Shown here piece after piece: positions 1 through 8,585 of a DNA stretch of 64,000 nt. Under the pieces are notes generated by a model. The model had not been told where the DNA came from. It did not search any database and worked only from the letters and a program-made list of their open reading frames with translations. The translations under genes and the position numbers were made by a program. The stretch's first letter is position 1, and each line of letters begins with the position of its first letter. Source of the stretch: Verrucomicrobiota bacterium (GTDB lineage Bacteria > Verrucomicrobiota > Verrucomicrobiia > Limisphaerales > JADLHS01); contig JAKQDQ010000178.1 in assembly GCA_029573725.1 (NCBI GenBank), forward strand, positions 124,001-188,000. Direction: 5' to 3'.

Positions 1-1
1 C

Positions 2-694
2 ATTGACTGCGATACGCGGCTCGTGCTGGTGAACGCGATCTATCTGAAAGCACCCTGGGAGCAGGAATTCTCCGAACACGCGACCAGGCCGCGTCCATTT
101 CACGTGAACGGCGGGGCGTTGCAGGACGTGCCGACGATGGAACGGCAGGCGCGTTTCGGTTACGCCGAACGCGACGGCTACCGCGTCGTCACGATTCCTT
201 ACAGCGGTGGGGATGTTCAGTTCCTGATTCTGCTCCCCGATCAGGTGAATGGGCTCGCGGCGCTGGAAAAGCGATTAACGCCAAAGGATTTGACCGCTGC
301 GGCCACTCCGGCCGTGACCGACGTGAAGCTGCAACTGCCCAAGTTCAAGCTGGAGCCGCCGTTGTTGCGTTTGAGCGAAGCATTGGTCGGGCTGGGGATG
401 AAGTCCGCCTTCGATAAACCCGTGGGCAGCGCGAATTTCGACCGCATGGCTCCGCGCCAGCGGGGGGATTACCTCAAGATCTCGGAAGTCTTTCACAAAA
501 CATTCCTGGCGTTGGACGAGAAAGGCACCGAGTCCGCGGCGGCCACAGCGGTTGTTATGATGCCGGCTGCTTCCATGGTTGGCGGAAAATCCGAGCCCAT
601 CGAAGTGCGCGTGGATCGCCCCTTCCTCTTCGCCATCCAACACCGGCCCAGCGGGACATGCCTTTTCCTGGGCCGCGTGACGAATCCGCTTTAG
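2..694 (+). CDS. Serpin family protease inhibitor, C-terminal part (5' end outside window)
   Basis: Only the C-terminal 230 residues are visible; the frame is open to the window edge, so the start lies upstream. The hinge of the reactive centre loop (EKGTESAAATAVV) and the closing serpin signature (PFLFAIQHRPSGTCLFLGRV) are both present and well formed. Serpins trap serine or cysteine proteases by inserting the cleaved loop into a beta-sheet. The alanine-rich, small-residue hinge is typical of inhibitory rather than storage serpins. Counting from the hinge, the scissile region falls in MMPAASMV, so small residues (Ala/Ser) probably occupy P1, suggesting an elastase-like target; this is inference. 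Export cannot be judged because the N-terminus is missing. Confidence 0.93.
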   Translation: MDCDTRLVLVNAIYLKAPWEQEFSEHATRPRPFHVNGGALQDVPTMERQARFGYAERDGYRVVTIPYSGGDVQFLILLPDQVNGLAALEKRLTPKDLTAAATPAVTDVKLQLPKFKLEPPLLRLSEALVGLGMKSAFDKPVGSANFDRMAPRQRGDYLKISEVFHKTFLALDEKGTESAAATAVVMMPAASMVGGKSEPIEVRVDRPFLFAIQHRPSGTCLFLGRVTNPL

Positions 695-825
695 CCGAAT
701 CGGTGTTGGCGCATCGTTCGAAAGCGTCGGCATCCTTGCCGGCGCGTGGCTGTTCACAACGTCCACACGCCAGCGTGGTGACCCCGGATAGTGCGCCGGC
801 TCACCGTGCCGCCGGCGCTGTGGGC

Positions 826-854
826 TTGGAATCGCTTGCGCCCTTGCTTACGTT
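826..854 (+). promoter_or_regulatory. Predicted promoter of the DUF4038 gene, leaderless geometry
   Basis: TTGGAA at 826-831, a 17-base spacer, then TACGTT at 849-854. The next six bases (gcggtc) lead directly into the ATG at 861, so the expected transcription start coincides with the start codon. The -10 box is weak (TA and final T match), so this is a prediction. Confidence 0.4.
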
Positions 855-860
855 GCGGTC

Positions 861-3023
861 ATGCGCTCGCATTTCTTCCAGGATTCAGCGATGGCGTCGG
901 TTGGGGGTTCGCGATTCGGCCCCGGCTGTGGCTGGCGACGGCTGACGTGGCGCTGCAGATTGTGGGTGGGTGGAGTGGCTGTGGTGTTCATGTTTCTTGC
1001 AGCGGCGCCAGCGGCAACTCCGACCACCCAATGGCAACGGTGGGAGCATCAACTCACCAGTGCCACGGAATATGCAAACCCCTGCACCGACGTGAAAGTC
1101 ACTGTGCGTTTCGACGGGCCAAACGGCCAAACGTGGACCGCATTGGGATGCTGGGATGGCGAGCGACGATTCTTGATCCGGGGTGTTTTCCCCACTGCGG
1201 GAGCGTGGCGCTGGCAAACCACCTGTTCCGACACCAACAATTCCGGACTGCACCACCAATCCGGTGTGGTGCAGGTAAAACGGGCCGACAGCAAGAATGC
1301 GCTGATGCGGCATGGCTATCTGCGCGTTTCCGAGGATGGCCGGTTGCTGGTTCATGCCGACGGCACGCCGTTTCTGTGGATCGGTGACACGTGTTGGGCG
1401 GCGCCGGTTCACGCTACGGATGAGGAATGGTCGCGCTACGTCGGCAACCGCAAGGCGCGTGGATACTCCGTATTGCAATTGTCCATCGCGCCGCACTGGG
1501 CGCTGGACCACGCTCCACACGATCTTCCGCCTCCCTTTCTGTCGAAGCTGCCGGACATCACCCGGCCCAACCCGGCTTATTTTCAACGCCTGGATCGGAT
1601 GCTGGCCCTGGCGAATGACCGGGGACTGGTGGTGATGATGTGCGGCCTGATGGAAACTCCGGACCGCTATCCACCGCCCGCGCAGATCGCTGTGTTCAGC
1701 CGCTATGTGGCGGCGCGATACAGTTCCTTCGAAGTGATTTTTTCACCGGGCTTCGACAGTCCGATCCGCAAGGCCGAGACGCTCGCGGCCGCCGGCGCCG
1801 TGCGGGAAGCCGCCCCCGCGAACCTCATGACCCTGCATTCAGGAACGGGGGTTGGCCCGGAGTTTCATACCGCCGACTGGCTGGCGTTCGACATGTACCA
1901 GAGCGGCCACAACGGCGGCGATCGCGCCCGGCAATCCGCGCGCGCCATCGGCATGGCGGCGGACATTCTGGCGTTGGCGCCGCGCAAGCCCCTCATCAAC
2001 GGGGAGGCGATCTACGAGGGCGAACTGGGCGGCGCCTACGATGTGCGCCGTACCGCGTGGTTGAGTTTCTTATCCGGGGCCGTGGGCTACACCGCCGGCA
2101 TCAATGAAGTCTATCGTTGGACCGATAAGGCCACGACGATGATGGATGTGCCTTCCAGCGACATGGTGGCCTTGCTGGCGCGAGTGCTGCGGGCCACGCC
2201 CTGGTGGCAGTTGGAAGCACAGCCCGCCCGGATTCTCAATCAGCCCAGGAATCGCGCCGCCTGGATGGCGTTTGCCCTCACCACCGACCACACGGTGGGA
2301 CTCGCCTATCTGCCGGAAAATGCCGAGCTGATGTTGAATCTGGACGGTCTCGCGCCCCGCTACGAGGTGCTGTGGATTAATCCAGCCACGGGCGAATCAA
2401 TTCCAGGCCACGTCGCCACCGCCGCGTCGGAGGTCCAACTGACCGCGCCCGACGCCCGGGACTGGGTCGTTTTGCTGGCTGCTCCCGGCCGACCGGCAGG
2501 GCGCCAGGTCAGGCAAACGCTCCAGCAGAATGCCCTTCACGATCCCCCGGCCACCGCCGGCATCCACTTCGGCCTGAACACCGCTCCGGCGGGTTTGGTG
2601 CGGAAATCTCCCCGCGACGGGATGTTCTCCAACGCCGTCTATCAAGGTGTGCCGTGCATTCTGAACGAGAACCCACAACGCAACCGTTATCTCTATCTGG
2701 ACCTGGACGATCGCATCGCCTGCCGCGGTGGAGTGAACCGGATGCGGGTCGAGGTTCGGCTGCAATCCGATGAACCATTGGAAAACCTGCAACTGCAATT
2801 CGATGCGCCGGGACCGGATCAGGTGGCGTACACCTACCGTTCGATCTCACCGACGTGGCTGAAGCGGGAGGGCGATTGGGGCACGGTGAGTTTCGAGGCG
2901 GAATCGCCTTATCTGGGCAACCGGCAGAATAGCGGCGCGGATTTCCGCGTGGATCTGGGGGGAGGCCAATGTCGGATTGCTTCGCTTCAAGTGTTCTTGG
3001 AGAAGGCGATGCCGGCGCGCTGA
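861..3023 (+). CDS. Secreted DUF5060/DUF4038 apiosidase-like glycoside hydrolase
   Basis: 720 residues. An Arg-rich N-terminus is followed by a hydrophobic stretch and an Ala cleavage region around residues 35-55, consistent with export. Residues about 60-140 resemble the DUF5060 beta-sandwich. Residues about 150-500 form a DUF4038-type (beta/alpha)8 domain with the characteristic GTPFLWIGDTCW and LINGEAIYEG segments; the latter carries a conserved acidic residue. The rest resembles the putative collagen-binding/beta-sandwich tail of these proteins. Relatives include apiosidases (GH140) and other plant-glycan hydrolases; the exact substrate cannot be read. The gene stands alone after the serpin and its start fits a predicted leaderless promoter. 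Confidence 0.8.
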   Translation: MRSHFFQDSAMASVGGSRFGPGCGWRRLTWRCRLWVGGVAVVFMFLAAAPAATPTTQWQRWEHQLTSATEYANPCTDVKVTVRFDGPNGQTWTALGCWDGERRFLIRGVFPTAGAWRWQTTCSDTNNSGLHHQSGVVQVKRADSKNALMRHGYLRVSEDGRLLVHADGTPFLWIGDTCWAAPVHATDEEWSRYVGNRKARGYSVLQLSIAPHWALDHAPHDLPPPFLSKLPDITRPNPAYFQRLDRMLALANDRGLVVMMCGLMETPDRYPPPAQIAVFSRYVAARYSSFEVIFSPGFDSPIRKAETLAAAGAVREAAPANLMTLHSGTGVGPEFHTADWLAFDMYQSGHNGGDRARQSARAIGMAADILALAPRKPLINGEAIYEGELGGAYDVRRTAWLSFLSGAVGYTAGINEVYRWTDKATTMMDVPSSDMVALLARVLRATPWWQLEAQPARILNQPRNRAAWMAFALTTDHTVGLAYLPENAELMLNLDGLAPRYEVLWINPATGESIPGHVATAASEVQLTAPDARDWVVLLAAPGRPAGRQVRQTLQQNALHDPPATAGIHFGLNTAPAGLVRKSPRDGMFSNAVYQGVPCILNENPQRNRYLYLDLDDRIACRGGVNRMRVEVRLQSDEPLENLQLQFDAPGPDQVAYTYRSISPTWLKREGDWGTVSFEAESPYLGNRQNSGADFRVDLGGGQCRIASLQVFLEKAMPAR

Positions 3024-3052
3024 CCTCAAGCGCGACAAAGTGCGCCCGCTCA

Positions 3053-3081
3053 TTGACGCCGCCGTGATACCAGAATAGCGT
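3053..3081 (+). promoter_or_regulatory. Predicted uvrB promoter, leaderless geometry
   Basis: TTGACG at 3053-3058 (five of six bases match the consensus -35), a 17-base spacer, and TAGCGT at 3076-3081. Six bases separate the -10 box from the GTG start at 3088, placing the predicted +1 at the start codon. No Shine-Dalgarno is visible, which agrees with leaderless translation. Confidence 0.45.
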
Positions 3082-3087
3082 GAGCCT

Positions 3088-5226
3088 GTGTCATTCAATC
3101 TTGTTTCCGAATACGCGCCCGCCGGGGATCAGCCGCAAGCGATTGCAACGCTGACCGCCGGCGTGCTGGCGGGCGCAAAGCATCAGGTGTTGCTGGGCGT
3201 CACCGGTTCGGGCAAGACGTTCACGATTGCCAACGTGATCAAAAACGTCAACAAACCCACGCTGGTCATTTCTCACAACAAAACGCTGGCCGCGCAGCTT
3301 TACGCCGAGTTCAAGGGCTTTTTTCCCCACAACGCCGTGGAATACTTTGTCAGCTACTTCGATTATTACCAGCCCGAAGCCTACATTCCGCGCACCGACA
3401 CGTTCATCGAAAAGGATTCGTCCACCAACGACGACATTGAGCGGTTGCGGCTTTCCGCGATGAGCAGTTTGTTCGCGCGGCGTGACGTGGTGGTGGTGGC
3501 CAGTGTCTCGTGCATTTACGGCATTGGCAGCCGCGAGGATTATGAGGCGATGCTGATTCATTTGCACGCCGGGCAACGGTTCACGCGCGAGCAACTGCTC
3601 GAAAAACTTGTGGCGCTCCAATACAACCGCAACGACATCACTTTCGAACGCGGTAATTTTCGCGTGCGCGGCGACACGGTCGAGTTGTGTCCAGCCTACA
3701 CGGAGGAGGGATTACGCATTGAGTTTTTCGGTGACGAGATCGAACGCATCACCCGCTTCGAGCCGCTGACCGGGAAAAAACTGACGCAGCTCGAAAGCGT
3801 GACGGTGTTTCCGGGCAAGCAATTCGTCACCACGCCGGACAAAATGAAGCGGGCGGTCGTGACCATCCGCGAAGAACTGGGCGAACGCATCCGCGAATTG
3901 GAGAAACAGGGCAAGCTGCTCGAAGCACAACGGATCAAGCAACGAACGGAATTCGATCTGGAGATGATGGAGGAAATGGGCTTCTGCTCGGGCATCGAAA
4001 ATTATTCGCGGCACATCGCCGGGCGTCCACCCGGTTCGCGCCCCTGCACGCTGCTGGATTTTTTGCCGGAGGATCATCTGCTGGTGATTGACGAATCGCA
4101 CGCCACCGTGCCGCAGCTCGGCGGCATGTATGAAGGCGATCGTTCGCGCAAGACGGTGCTGGTGGAATACGGCTTCCGGCTGCCCAGCGCGCTGGACAAC
4201 CGCCCCCTCCGGTTCACGGAGTTTCAAGCGATGCAGAACCAGACGATTTACGTCAGCGCCACGCCGGCGCCGCGGGAAATTGAATGGGCGCGGCAGAGTG
4301 CCGGCGGGGGGGCGGCCCCGCGTCCCCACCCGGACGGCCCGTCCCGGACTGCACCCCGCCCTCCACGACCCGGCGTCGTCGAACTGGTCGTGCGTCCGAC
4401 GGGCCTGGTGGACCCGCGGGTCACCCTCAAGCCGCTCCAGGGACAGATTGATGATCTGATTGAGGAATGCCGCCGCCGCGCCGATGCGCAGGAGCGCGTC
4501 CTGGTGACCACGCTCACCAAACGCACCGCCGAGGAACTGACGGATTACCTGCGCGACATCGGGGTGAGCGTGCGTTATCTACACAGTGAAATTGACGCCA
4601 TCGAGCGCGTGGAAATTTTACGCGCGCTGCGCAAAGGCGAGTTCGACGTGCTGGTGGGCATCAACCTGTTGCGCGAAGGATTGGACCTGCCTGAAGTTTC
4701 ACTCGTGGCGGTTCTGGATGCGGATAAGGAGGGCTTCCTGCGCAGCGAAACCAGTTTGATCCAAACCGCCGGTCGCGCGGCGCGACATCTGCACGGGGAA
4801 GTCATCCTTTATGCCGACGTGATGACCGACAGTATCAAGCGCTTTCTTGCCGTAACCGAGTACCGCCGCCAGAAACAACTGGCCTACAATGCCGAGCATC
4901 AGATCACGCCGCGCAGCGTGAAGCGGGCCGTCGAGGAGAGCTTGGTGGAACGCGAAGGAACGCGCCAGGAAGCGGCGGGGATGTTGCGTGACGCGAGGAT
5001 GGACGTGGACCTCACGGAAACCCTCCATGAACTCGAATCCGAAATGCTTGCGGCGGCGAACAATCTGGAATTCGAGAAAGCCGCCCTGCTGCGCGACCAA
5101 ATCAAGGAATTGAAACGCGCGACCGCTGGGGTATCATCCGGAGCGACGACGAAAACCGCGTCCGTCAATTACCCCCGAAGGGCACCAGTGAAACACCGGA
5201 AAACTACTCGAACCCATCAGGCATGA
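3088..5226 (+). CDS. uvrB: Excinuclease ABC subunit UvrB
   Basis: Damage-recognition helicase of nucleotide excision repair, acting with UvrA and UvrC. 712 residues with a GTG start. Seen: Walker A GVTGSGKT at about 37-44, the beta-hairpin element [12 protein letters not shown], the DESH box near 334, motif YVSATPAP near 387, helicase motifs of the second RecA domain ([21 protein letters not shown]), and a C-terminal UVR domain ([13 protein letters not shown]) that binds UvrC. It is longer than the usual ~670 residues, mainly because about 24 Gly/Pro/Arg-rich residues are inserted near 402-427, between the SATP motif and [10 protein letters not shown]. The last four bases (ATGA) overlap the start of the rhomboid gene, implying translational coupling. 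Confidence 0.98.
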   Translation: MSFNLVSEYAPAGDQPQAIATLTAGVLAGAKHQVLLGVTGSGKTFTIANVIKNVNKPTLVISHNKTLAAQLYAEFKGFFPHNAVEYFVSYFDYYQPEAYIPRTDTFIEKDSSTNDDIERLRLSAMSSLFARRDVVVVASVSCIYGIGSREDYEAMLIHLHAGQRFTREQLLEKLVALQYNRNDITFERGNFRVRGDTVELCPAYTEEGLRIEFFGDEIERITRFEPLTGKKLTQLESVTVFPGKQFVTTPDKMKRAVVTIREELGERIRELEKQGKLLEAQRIKQRTEFDLEMMEEMGFCSGIENYSRHIAGRPPGSRPCTLLDFLPEDHLLVIDESHATVPQLGGMYEGDRSRKTVLVEYGFRLPSALDNRPLRFTEFQAMQNQTIYVSATPAPREIEWARQSAGGGAAPRPHPDGPSRTAPRPPRPGVVELVVRPTGLVDPRVTLKPLQGQIDDLIEECRRRADAQERVLVTTLTKRTAEELTDYLRDIGVSVRYLHSEIDAIERVEILRALRKGEFDVLVGINLLREGLDLPEVSLVAVLDADKEGFLRSETSLIQTAGRAARHLHGEVILYADVMTDSIKRFLAVTEYRRQKQLAYNAEHQITPRSVKRAVEESLVEREGTRQEAAGMLRDARMDVDLTETLHELESEMLAAANNLEFEKAALLRDQIKELKRATAGVSSGATTKTASVNYPRRAPVKHRKTTRTHQA

Positions 5227-6119
5227 GGGCCATTGCGCAACTGGCTAATGCGACTCAGGCTCGCACCTTTAGCGATTATCTGCTCACTCAAAAAATCCTC
5301 AACGAAGTGGAGGAAGACAGCGGTTCGTGGATCGTCTGGGTTTTGGATGAGGAACAAATCACTGAGGCCCAGACGCGACTCCAAAAATTTCTGGCCCAAC
5401 CCGGAGCGCCTGAATTTCAGGCGGCTGGCGCCCAGGCCGCCCAAATTCGGGCGGACGAAGCGAAAGCCCACGCCAAGTTTGTCCGGCGGCAGCGCGCGGC
5501 GCAGCAAGCGTTCGCCAGGGTTGGCGGAGCCGGCCTCGGTTATCTGACGGGGGCCCTGATCGCCGTATGCGTGTTGGTGGCCATTCTTTCGCGCTTGGGA
5601 GCGGATGGGGACTGGGTGCGCCGGCTGGTGCTGGCCGACCCGCTGCGCGCCGATGGAACATTTCTACCCGAGGTTCGCGCCGGTGAACTCTGGCGGCTGG
5701 TGACGCCGGTCTTTCTGCACTTCGGTCTGCTGCATCTGCTGTTCAACATGATGTGGTTGTTTCAATTGGGGAATATGATTGAAGCGCGGCGCGGCCCGGC
5801 GATGCTGGGCACGTTGGTGTTGGTCACTGGCACTCTGCCCATGCTGGCGCAGTACCTGGTCAGCGGCCCCGGCTTTGTGGGTGGCATGTCGGGAGTAATC
5901 TACGGCCTGGCGGGTTACGCTTGGATCTTGGGAAGAAATGATCCGGCTTCGGGCATCGGCCTGAATCCACAGGCCTGGCTGATTCTCCTCATCTGGCTGG
6001 GGTTGTGTTTTACAGGGATGCTGGGCCGTGTGGCCAACACCGCCCACGTTGTTGGATTACTGATCGGATTGGGCTGGGGGTGGCTGAGCATCTGGCTGGC
6101 GGGGCAGCGGCGCCGTTGA
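5223..6119 (+). CDS. Rhomboid family intramembrane serine protease
   Basis: 298 residues. An N-terminal cytoplasmic domain of about 110 residues (GlpG-like, ending in a basic linker) precedes roughly six membrane segments. The catalytic serine sits in GGMSG (about Ser223) and the catalytic histidine in NTAHVVGL (about His275). The loop motif with [14 protein letters not shown] before the active site is typical of the family. Rhomboids cleave transmembrane substrates within the inner membrane. The start codon overlaps the uvrB stop by 4 bp, so the two are probably co-translated, although no functional link between them is established. Confidence 0.93.
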   Translation: MRAIAQLANATQARTFSDYLLTQKILNEVEEDSGSWIVWVLDEEQITEAQTRLQKFLAQPGAPEFQAAGAQAAQIRADEAKAHAKFVRRQRAAQQAFARVGGAGLGYLTGALIAVCVLVAILSRLGADGDWVRRLVLADPLRADGTFLPEVRAGELWRLVTPVFLHFGLLHLLFNMMWLFQLGNMIEARRGPAMLGTLVLVTGTLPMLAQYLVSGPGFVGGMSGVIYGLAGYAWILGRNDPASGIGLNPQAWLILLIWLGLCFTGMLGRVANTAHVVGLLIGLGWGWLSIWLAGQRRR

Positions 6120-6127
6120 CGTTGGGA

Positions 6128-7522
6128 TCAGACAGAACGACCGACCAGAAATTTCCAGACCGTCGTGCCAATGCTCCGTGCGCCGGCGGCGGGCCATTTC
6201 CAATAGTTGTACAACCAGCCCACCGCCAGCGGCGCGACTACGAATGCCTCCAGATCAAAGTGCGCCAGGCGGATGAGCAGGACGATGATGGTCAGGGTGG
6301 TGGCGTTGCTGATCAAGTACGGCCAGACCATGGGCAGCCGGTTTTCCGTGGCAATCAGGGTGGTCCAGAAAATGCAGCGCAACTCGAAAAATCCGTTCCC
6401 GGCCAGCAAGCAGAGCCAGAGCAGCGGCAGCAGCTCCTTGTCGGAGCGATACCAGCGCAACAAGGCTGGGACGATCACGATGACGGCGACGACCAACCCC
6501 AAATACGTCAGGTATTGCAACCAGACGCGCGGACGGAGCAATCTTTGCAGCGCCGGATAATCCTGTTTGACCCGCAGCTGTCCGACCAGCGGCCACTTCA
6601 CAGCGGTCCAGACCTGGGCCATGCCGGAACACACCGCGATCAGTTGGATCGAAAATCCATACCTGGCGCTGGCGCCCAATCCCAGCAACGGCAGACACAG
6701 CAAGGTCGCCGCCTGGCTGGTCAGGTAGCCGCCCAGGAAATGGACGCCGATCCGCCAAGTGTTGGGCCAGAGCGTGCGGAACAACTCGCGCACCGCCTGG
6801 ACGTTGCGCCCCGGATCCAGTTGCACGTCCAGCCGCCGCAGGACCACCCGCCGCGCCAGCAACCGTTGGAGTCCGCTGGCCAAGATTGTGGCCAGTGGCA
6901 CGCTCAACAAACCCACATTGACCAGCAGCAGACCGCAGGACAAAGCCAGCTTGAGCGCCTGTGCGTAAACTCCCTGGCGCGCGCTGACGAGCACCTGGTT
7001 CATGTTTCGCAGGTACGTACTCCACCATCCGCTGTAAACATCCCAGGCCATGGCGGCCACCGTAACACCCCAGGCCATCCACGTCAGCGACGGCGAGGTG
7101 GTTTGCGGCACCGAGGAGTGGATGAACCACGTGCCCCCCAGGCCCATCAGGCCAATCACCACGGCCGCTAAAATCCGGTACAGCTGCCGCGTAGTGTGCA
7201 ACAACTCCCACAACAGTTTCTGGTTGGGTGTGCCGCCCGCCTCCAGTTTCGGCGCGACGCCCCAGGCTTGCAGGCGCGTGGCACCGCCCATGGCATAATT
7301 TACCGCCCGCCCCAGACTTACCGAGAAGCCCAGATCCAATACCGGCGCCAACGCACTGAGGCTCAAAAAGACGAAATACATGCCGTAATCCGGCCGGGAC
7401 AATTTGATCACCAGCAGTGGCAACACCAGCAGGCCGGAGCTGAGACGCAAGCCATTGAAGACCCAAAACCAGAATACCGCCGTGCGGCTGAGGCGTAAGA
7501 GAGCTTCCCGTAATTTTCGCAT
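6128..7522 (-). CDS. Polysaccharide flippase-like (Wzx/MATE-type) membrane protein
   Basis: 464 residues with about a dozen hydrophobic segments spread over the whole length and short polar loops, the architecture of oligosaccharide flippases (RfbX/Wzx). The early sequence LPLLVIKLSRPDYGMYFVFL matches the conserved first-helix region of this superfamily. It would move lipid-linked sugar units across the inner membrane. The ATG at 7522 is chosen; a TTG two codons upstream is possible. It converges on the rhomboid gene with an 8-bp gap and lies beside methyltransferase, glycosyltransferase and acyltransferase genes, which supports a role in surface-glycan assembly. Confidence 0.8.
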   Translation of the reverse strand: MRKLREALLRLSRTAVFWFWVFNGLRLSSGLLVLPLLVIKLSRPDYGMYFVFLSLSALAPVLDLGFSVSLGRAVNYAMGGATRLQAWGVAPKLEAGGTPNQKLLWELLHTTRQLYRILAAVVIGLMGLGGTWFIHSSVPQTTSPSLTWMAWGVTVAAMAWDVYSGWWSTYLRNMNQVLVSARQGVYAQALKLALSCGLLLVNVGLLSVPLATILASGLQRLLARRVVLRRLDVQLDPGRNVQAVRELFRTLWPNTWRIGVHFLGGYLTSQAATLLCLPLLGLGASARYGFSIQLIAVCSGMAQVWTAVKWPLVGQLRVKQDYPALQRLLRPRVWLQYLTYLGLVVAVIVIVPALLRWYRSDKELLPLLWLCLLAGNGFFELRCIFWTTLIATENRLPMVWPYLISNATTLTIIVLLIRLAHFDLEAFVVAPLAVGWLYNYWKWPAAGARSIGTTVWKFLVGRSV

Positions 7523-7830
7523 TCGCAAGTTCCGACGACAGTTGAATGAACGCCCAGAATGCGGTCAAGCTTTGGCATGATTGCCCCGGGCACACTGTCG
7601 TCCGGGAGTCCGGGCCGCCGTGCCCGTCAAATGCCAGCAAACCCGGGACCGAATCCGGACGCCGGGCGGAACACCGTCTGCTCTCAACATACGTCATGAT
7701 GTGCCAGGCGGAGCGGATTGCGTTTGACTCGGTGTCTTGAGCTCCATCAACGTATGGACCGACGCTTGAACCTGAATGGGGAGGCGCCGCCACCCGGTCA
7801 ATGCGCGGGCTGGGTCGGCATGGCAGTTAA
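7523..7830. other. Intergenic region between divergent flippase and methyltransferase genes
   Basis: About 300 bases with no supportable gene. It must hold the divergent 5' signals for both flanking genes. A TTGACT hexamer is present at 7724-7729, but no well-spaced -10 partner is obvious. Confidence 0.5.
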
Positions 7831-8541
7831 ATGGCTGAGATCATGAACATTCAACATCTCCCATATGAAATTGACGAAACCGCCAACCGGTTTTTGTTCT
7901 ACGAAACACTCTGGAAGCGCCGCGCGCTGGAGTTGCTGCTCAAGCATTGCGCGCCCGCAGGGAAAACCCTGCTGGATTACGGTTCGGGGCGTGGGGAGAT
8001 GCTGCAGTTCGCCGCCGCCGCGGGGTTCCAGGTGCAGGGCACGGATCTGGACCCCAAATGCGTGGAGCTTTCCCAACGTCACGGTCCGACACGGCTCCTG
8101 GATGCGGCGAATCCGCTGCAACAATTTGGGGCAAAATCCTTCGATGTCGTCAGCTGTTTTCACGTCCTGGAACATGTGGACAACCCCAAGGCCGTGTTGG
8201 GAGCGCTGGCACAGATGGCCCGCGCGTATGTGTTGATCGCCGTGCCCAACCTCCGCTATCTGCATCGCACCTTCCGGCGCAGCTTCCGACGCAGCGAGGT
8301 CAATGCGGGCCACTTACAGGCCTGGGATCACTGGCACTTTTTGAATCTGGCAGAGACCCATTGTGGCCTGGAGTGGATCGAGTGGGGCACGGATGCCACA
8401 CAACTGCCGTTGTTGAGCAATCTCGCCCATAAGATTGCGGGCGACCGCTTCACGATCTGGTTGGAAACCGGCATTTTCCGGAAAGCGTTTCCGTATCACG
8501 GAATCTCCGTACTCGGCTTGTTCCGTCCCAAGCGGCAATAG
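7831..8541 (+). CDS. Class I SAM-dependent methyltransferase
   Basis: 236 residues. The SAM-binding motif I (LLDYGSGRGEML, residues about 47-58), the acidic residue ending beta-2 (GTDLDP) and the post-motif VVSCFHVLEHVDNP are clear, as in Methyltransf_11/UbiE-type enzymes. The 'FHVLEHV' form is common among methyltransferases in polysaccharide and O-antigen clusters. The substrate is unknown. It lies between the flippase and a GT4 glycosyltransferase, so a glycan or lipid-linked sugar acceptor is plausible. An in-frame ATG four codons later (7843) is an alternative start. Confidence 0.85.
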   Translation: MAEIMNIQHLPYEIDETANRFLFYETLWKRRALELLLKHCAPAGKTLLDYGSGRGEMLQFAAAAGFQVQGTDLDPKCVELSQRHGPTRLLDAANPLQQFGAKSFDVVSCFHVLEHVDNPKAVLGALAQMARAYVLIAVPNLRYLHRTFRRSFRRSEVNAGHLQAWDHWHFLNLAETHCGLEWIEWGTDATQLPLLSNLAHKIAGDRFTIWLETGIFRKAFPYHGISVLGLFRPKRQ

Positions 8542-8585
8542 AAAACCGGCTTTATTCGAGCCGCTCAATCCGGCATCGTGGAAAC

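Noticed and set aside
6005-7171. Plus-strand frame of 388 codons opposite the flippase gene
   Set aside because: Gln/Arg/His-rich composition without any family pattern; it is the antisense shadow of a clear membrane-protein gene.
6255-7793. 512-codon minus-strand frame overlapping the flippase gene in another phase
   Set aside because: Gly/Ala/Arg-rich, without membrane segments or motifs; the other phase encodes a coherent flippase.
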